A DNA stretch of 64,000 nt from CAVSRC01 sp963762605. Lineage in GTDB: Bacteria; Pseudomonadota; Alphaproteobacteria; Rhizobiales; Kaistiaceae. The notes beneath the pieces are model-generated. The model ran no database searches. It was not told the DNA's origin and saw nothing but the letters and a program-made list of their open reading frames with translations. Shown here piece after piece: positions 61,109 to 64,000 of the stretch. The first letter of the stretch is position 1, and each line of letters opens with the position of its first letter. The DNA is taken from contig CAVXLJ010000016.1 of NCBI GenBank assembly GCA_963762605.1, forward strand, positions 121,563-185,562. The letters run 5' to 3'. The position numbers and the translations under genes were made by a program.

Positions 61109-61642
61109 TTACTTCTTCTTGCCTTCCTTGCGGAAGATGTGCTCGTCGGCGTACTTGACGCCCTTGCCCTTGTACGGCTCCGGCGGGCGGAACTCGCGGA
61201 TTTCGGCCGCCACCTGCCCGACCTTCTGCTTGTCGATGCCGGAGATCACGATCTCGGTCGGCTTCGGGCACTCGATCTTGATGTCGGACGGGATCGGATA
61301 CTTGACCTCGTGGCTGTAGCCGAGGCTGAGCTGCAGGTCCTTGCCCTGCACCGCCGCGCGGTAGCCGACGCCGTTGATCTCCAGCCTGCGCTCGAAGCCG
61401 TTGGTCACGCCGGCGACCAGGTTGGACACCATGGTGCGCGACATGCCCCAGGCCGAACGCGCCTTCTTCGACTGGTCGCGCGGCTTCACCGAGATGTAGC
61501 CGTCCTCCATCGTCACCTCGATATCGTCGGCGGCGACGAAGGCGAGCGTTCCCTTCGGCCCCTTGACGGAGACCTGCTGGCCGTCGACGGTCGCGGTCAC
61601 CCCCTTGGGCAGCGTCACTGGCTTCTTGCCGATCCTGGACAT
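61109..61642 (-). CDS. rplF: 50S ribosomal protein L6
   Basis: A 177-residue L6: MSRIGKKPVTLPKGV, VSVKGPKGTLAF, and the C-terminal PEPYKGKGVKYADEHIFRKEGKK, all family hallmarks. Intact, between rpsH and rplR. Confidence 0.97.
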   Translation of the reverse strand: MSRIGKKPVTLPKGVTATVDGQQVSVKGPKGTLAFVAADDIEVTMEDGYISVKPRDQSKKARSAWGMSRTMVSNLVAGVTNGFERRLEINGVGYRAAVQGKDLQLSLGYSHEVKYPIPSDIKIECPKPTEIVISGIDKQKVGQVAAEIREFRPPEPYKGKGVKYADEHIFRKEGKKK

Positions 61643-61679
61643 CGCATCAACCCGTTTGCTTCAGTTCTTCTCTGTCCGC

Positions 61680-62078
61680 TCAGAACACCTGGCAGAGCAC
61701 TTCGCCGCCGACGTTCTGGTCGCGCGCCTCGGCATCCGACATGACGCCCTTCGGCGTCGACAGGATGGACACGCCGAGGCCGTTGGCGACGCGCGGGATG
61801 GTCTTCACCGAGGCGTAGACCCGGCGGCCCGGCTTCGACACCCGCTGGATTTCGCGGATGACCGGCTCGCCGTCGTAATATTTCAGCTCGATCTCGAACT
61901 CCGAACGGCCGTTGTCGAAGGCGACCGTCGAATAGCCGCGGATGTAGCCCTCGGACTGCAGAACGTCGAGCACGTCCTTGCGCAGGCGCGAGCCCGGCGT
62001 CGAGACCTTGGAGCTCTTGCGCATCTGGGCGTTGCGGATGCGGGTCAGCATATCGCCGAGCGGATCGCTCATCGTCAT
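61680..62078 (-). CDS. rpsH: 30S ribosomal protein S8
   Basis: A 132-residue S8: MSDPLGDMLTRIRNAQMR, LRKDVLDVLQSEGYIRGY and the end GVSILSTPKGVMSDAEARDQNVGGEVLCQVF. Intact, between rpsN and rplF. Confidence 0.97.
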   Translation of the reverse strand: MTMSDPLGDMLTRIRNAQMRKSSKVSTPGSRLRKDVLDVLQSEGYIRGYSTVAFDNGRSEFEIELKYYDGEPVIREIQRVSKPGRRVYASVKTIPRVANGLGVSILSTPKGVMSDAEARDQNVGGEVLCQVF

Positions 62079-62091
62079 CTTGACGCTCTCC

Positions 62092-62396
62092 TTACCAGCT
62101 CGACTTGACCATGCCGGGCACCAGCCCCATGGACGCCAGATCGCGCAGCGCGATACGCGACATCTTCAGCTTGCGGTAGTAGCCGCGCGGCCGCCCGGTC
62201 ACCTCGCAGCGGTTGCGGATGCGCACGGGCTGGAATTGCGCGGCAGCGCGGCGAGCTTGAGCCGCGCCTGGAAGCGCTCTTCCAGCGTCAGGCTCTCGTC
62301 ATCGGCCACGCGCTTGAGCTCGGCGCGCTTGTTGGCGTAGCGCGCCACCAGCTTGCGCCGGCGCTTGTTCTTCTCGATCGAACTGGTCTTAGCCAT
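62092..62396 (-). CDS. rpsN: 30S ribosomal protein S14, single-base deletion
   Basis: An S14 of 101 residues once repaired. The first half MAKTSSIEKNKRRRKLVARY to LAALPRNSSP is in frame, then one base is missing near 62226. Restoring it gives VRIRNRCEVTGRPRGYYRK and the proper end ASMGLVPGMVKSSW with TAA. It is the non-zinc, longer type of S14. The gene lies between rplE and rpsH. Confidence 0.88.
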
Positions 62397-62406
62397 CGGC
62401 CTGTAC

Positions 62407-62964
62407 CTACTGCCGGAACGGAAAGTTGAACGCCTTGAGCAAGGCGCGTGCCTCGTCGTCGGTCTTGGCCGTGGTGCAGACGATCACGTCCATGCCCAGC
62501 ACCTCCTCGACCTCGTCGTAGTTGATCTCCGGAAAGACGATGTGCTCCTTGATGCCCATGGCGTAGTTGCCACGGCCGTCGAAGCTCTTGCCGTTGAGGC
62601 CGCGGAAGTCGCGCACGCGCGGCAGCGCCACGTTGATCAGGCGGTCGAGGAACTCGTACATGCGGTCGCGGCGCAGCGTGACCTTGCCGCCGATCGGCAT
62701 GCCCTCGCGCACCTTGAAGGTGGCGATCGACTTGCGCGCCCGCGTCATCGCCGGCTTCTGGCCGGCGATCTTGGCCAGATCGGCCAGCGCCACGGTGACC
62801 TTCTTGGTGTCGTTGACCGCCTCGCCGACGCCCATGTTGACGACGATCTTGTCGAGCGCCGGCACTTCCATCGGGTTCTTGTAGCCGAACTGCTCGACCA
62901 TCTGCTTGCGGATGGTCTCGCGGTAGAGCGTCTTCATCCGCGGCTGGTATTCGGTCTCAGCCAT
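62407..62964 (-). CDS. rplE: 50S ribosomal protein L5
   Basis: A 185-residue L5: YRETIRKQMVEQFGYKNPMEVPALDKIVVNMGVGE, QKPAMTRARKSIATFKVREGMPIGGKVTLR, and KEHIVFPEINYDEVEEVLGMDV. It contacts 5S rRNA. Intact, overlapping the rplX stop by eight bases. Confidence 0.97.
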   Translation of the reverse strand: MAETEYQPRMKTLYRETIRKQMVEQFGYKNPMEVPALDKIVVNMGVGEAVNDTKKVTVALADLAKIAGQKPAMTRARKSIATFKVREGMPIGGKVTLRRDRMYEFLDRLINVALPRVRDFRGLNGKSFDGRGNYAMGIKEHIVFPEINYDEVEEVLGMDVIVCTTAKTDDEARALLKAFNFPFRQ

Positions 62965-63272
62965 CGATCTGGTCTCCCGTCCGCTTGGCGTAGCGAACCT
63001 TGCGTCCCTCGACGAAGCGGAAGCCGATGCGCGTCGGCTTGCCGTCGCTGGGCTCGGCCAGCGAGATGTTGGAAAGGTGGATCGGCATTTCCTTGGTGAT
63101 GATGCCGCCCTGGGCGCTCGGCGTCTGGCGCTGGTGACGCCGCACCAGGTTGACGCCGCGCACCACCGCCCGGTTCTCGGCCGGCAGCACCATGCAGCAC
63201 CTCGCCGGTCTTGCCGCGGTCGCGGCCGGCGATGACGACGACGTTGTCGCCCTTGCGGATGCGCTGAGCCAT
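62957..63272 (-). CDS. rplX: 50S ribosomal protein L24, single-base insertion
   Basis: L24 of about 104 residues. MAQRIRKGDNVVVIAGRDRGKTGEVL is in frame, then an extra base at 63194 shifts it. Skipping it gives MVLPAENRAVVRGVNLVRRH, then QGGIITKEMPIHLSNI and GKPTRIGFRFVEGRKVRYAK. All of the KOW-containing protein is present. It lies between rplN and rplE. Confidence 0.88.
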
Positions 63273-63640
63273 TACAGCACCTCCGGCGCGAGCGAGATGA
63301 TCTTCATGTGGTTCTTCGCCCTGAGTTCACGCGGCACCGGCCCGAAGATGCGGGTGCCGACCGGCTCGGACTGATTGTTGATCAGCACCGCGGCGTTGCG
63401 GTCGAAACGGATGACCGAACCGTCCGGGCGGCGGATGTCCTTGGCGGTGCGCACCACCACCGCCTTCATGACGTCGCCCTTCTTGACGCGGCCACGCGGG
63501 ATCGCCTCCTTGACGGAGACGACGATGATGTCGCCGACCGAAGCGTATTTGCGCTTCGACCCGCCGAGCACCTTGATGCACATGACACGGCGGGCGCCGG
63601 AATTGTCGGCCACGTCGAGATTGGTCTGCATCTGGATCAT
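63272..63640 (-). CDS. rplN: 50S ribosomal protein L14
   Basis: A 122-residue L14: MIQMQTNLDVADNSGARRVMCIKVLGG, VKKGDVMKAVVVRTAKDIRRPDGS and the end KIISLAPEVL. Its stop abuts rplX. Intact. Confidence 0.97.
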   Translation of the reverse strand: MIQMQTNLDVADNSGARRVMCIKVLGGSKRKYASVGDIIVVSVKEAIPRGRVKKGDVMKAVVVRTAKDIRRPDGSVIRFDRNAAVLINNQSEPVGTRIFGPVPRELRAKNHMKIISLAPEVL

Positions 63641-63680
63641 GACTGCGTACTCTTTTCCCCTGGGGGCGGTGAGCCCGCCT

Positions 63681-63925
63681 TCAATTGCCTTCGGCGGCGG
63701 TCTCGAGGACCACCCAGCGTTTGTTCTTCGAGATCGGCGCGCTCTCCTGGATCAGCACGATCTCGCCGACCTTGTGCTTGTTCTCCGCGTCGTGGGCCTG
63801 ATACTTCTTGGAGCGGCGCATGGTCTTCTTGAACAGCGGATGCGTGAACGCCGATCGACAAGCACGACAACCGTCTTGTCGTTCTTGTCGCTGACCACCG
63901 TGCCCTGCAGGATGCGCTTCGGCAT
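63681..63925 (-). CDS. rpsQ: 30S ribosomal protein S17, single-base deletion
   Basis: S17 of about 81 residues. It starts MPKRILQGTVVSDKNDKTVV and after VDRR a base is missing near 63848. Repair gives FTHPLFKKTMRRSKKYQAHD followed by the conserved IQESAPISKNKRWVVLETAA. It lies between rpmC and rplN. Confidence 0.86.
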
Positions 63926-63930
63926 GTCTC

Positions 63931-64000
63931 TTAGCCCTTCACTTTCGCATTTTTCGGCGACGACCGTGGTCAGCCGCGCGATGTCGCGGCGCACCTGGCG
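63931..64000 (-). CDS. rpmC: 50S ribosomal protein L29, C-terminal part
   Basis: Only the end is in the window: RQVRRDIARLTTVVAEK, the L29 helix motif. As given it runs on in frame into rpsQ. Adding one A to the five-A run at 63950-63954 gives EKNAKVKG and the stop TAA at 63931-63933, 5 bases before the rpsQ start. Partial at its 5' side. Confidence 0.75.

Overview
The window is a GC-rich chromosomal segment of an alphaproteobacterium, most likely of the order Hyphomicrobiales (Rhizobiales). This rests on the gene content: an RNase E with a long acidic insert in its S1 region, an NDUFA12-type complex I subunit, an ATP12-type F1 assembly chaperone, a B12-dependent class II ribonucleotide reductase, the block trpDC-(GNAT)-moaC-moeA, and REP-like palindromes typical of the order. 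Almost all genes are housekeeping genes. The accessory material lies in a few patches. No rRNA, tRNA, CRISPR array, integrase or transposase was recognised. Layout from left to right. (1) 0-8 kb: the N-terminus of a FecR-like secreted protein cut by the window edge, a flavin reductase with a divergent HxlR regulator, a DUF5672 protein, an AraC regulator with a divergent glycine-rich autotransporter, and prfB (release factor 2) with its programmed +1 frameshift. The AraC/autotransporter pair is bracketed by a direct repeat of the 3' end of prfB, as if it had entered at that site. (2) 7.8-16 kb: cell-wall and RNA genes (lipoprotein, penicillin-binding protein 1A, N-acetylmuramoyl-alanine amidase, rne, NDUFA12 homologue). 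(3) 15.9-19.8 kb: three orphan FecR-domain proteins, one of them truncated, with an RNHCP-type zinc-binding protein among them. (4) 20.4-27.4 kb: nrdJ, then an accessory patch with a DUF4145 zinc-ribbon protein, two clusters of palindromic repeats, an antitoxin-like ORF that runs into a repeat, a metallopeptidase C-terminal remnant, a DUF1493 protein, a YdeI-like protein and a monooxygenase. (5) 28-43.6 kb: pyrG, secG and tpiA on the minus strand; then a CBS protein, an old yellow enzyme homologue, ppiD, the tryptophan genes trpE, trpG, trpD and trpC, and moaC-moeA on the plus strand. (6) 43.7-54.6 kb: PilZ protein, pccB-type carboxylase beta chain, VOC protein, the overlapping run of RluA pseudouridine synthase, aldo/keto reductase and ATP12 chaperone, a fluoride riboswitch with terminator ahead of crcB and a DUF190 gene, two tandem gamma-glutamylcyclotransferase-like genes, a HemG-like flavodoxin, rarA and a DegP/HtrA protease. 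(7) 54.8-64 kb: the minus-strand spc and alpha ribosomal protein operons from rpmC to rplQ, including secY, adk and rpoA, closed by a terminator. In the last 6 kb, seven single-base indels break essential genes (secY twice, rpmD, rpsN, rplX, rpsQ, rpmC). One more breaks a cytochrome b-like gene at 28 kb. These are most simply read as sequence errors in this assembly. The most interesting biology is the prfB-bounded AraC/autotransporter island, the FecR cluster, the repeat-invaded patch at 24.9-26.4 kb, and the complete fluoride-response module.
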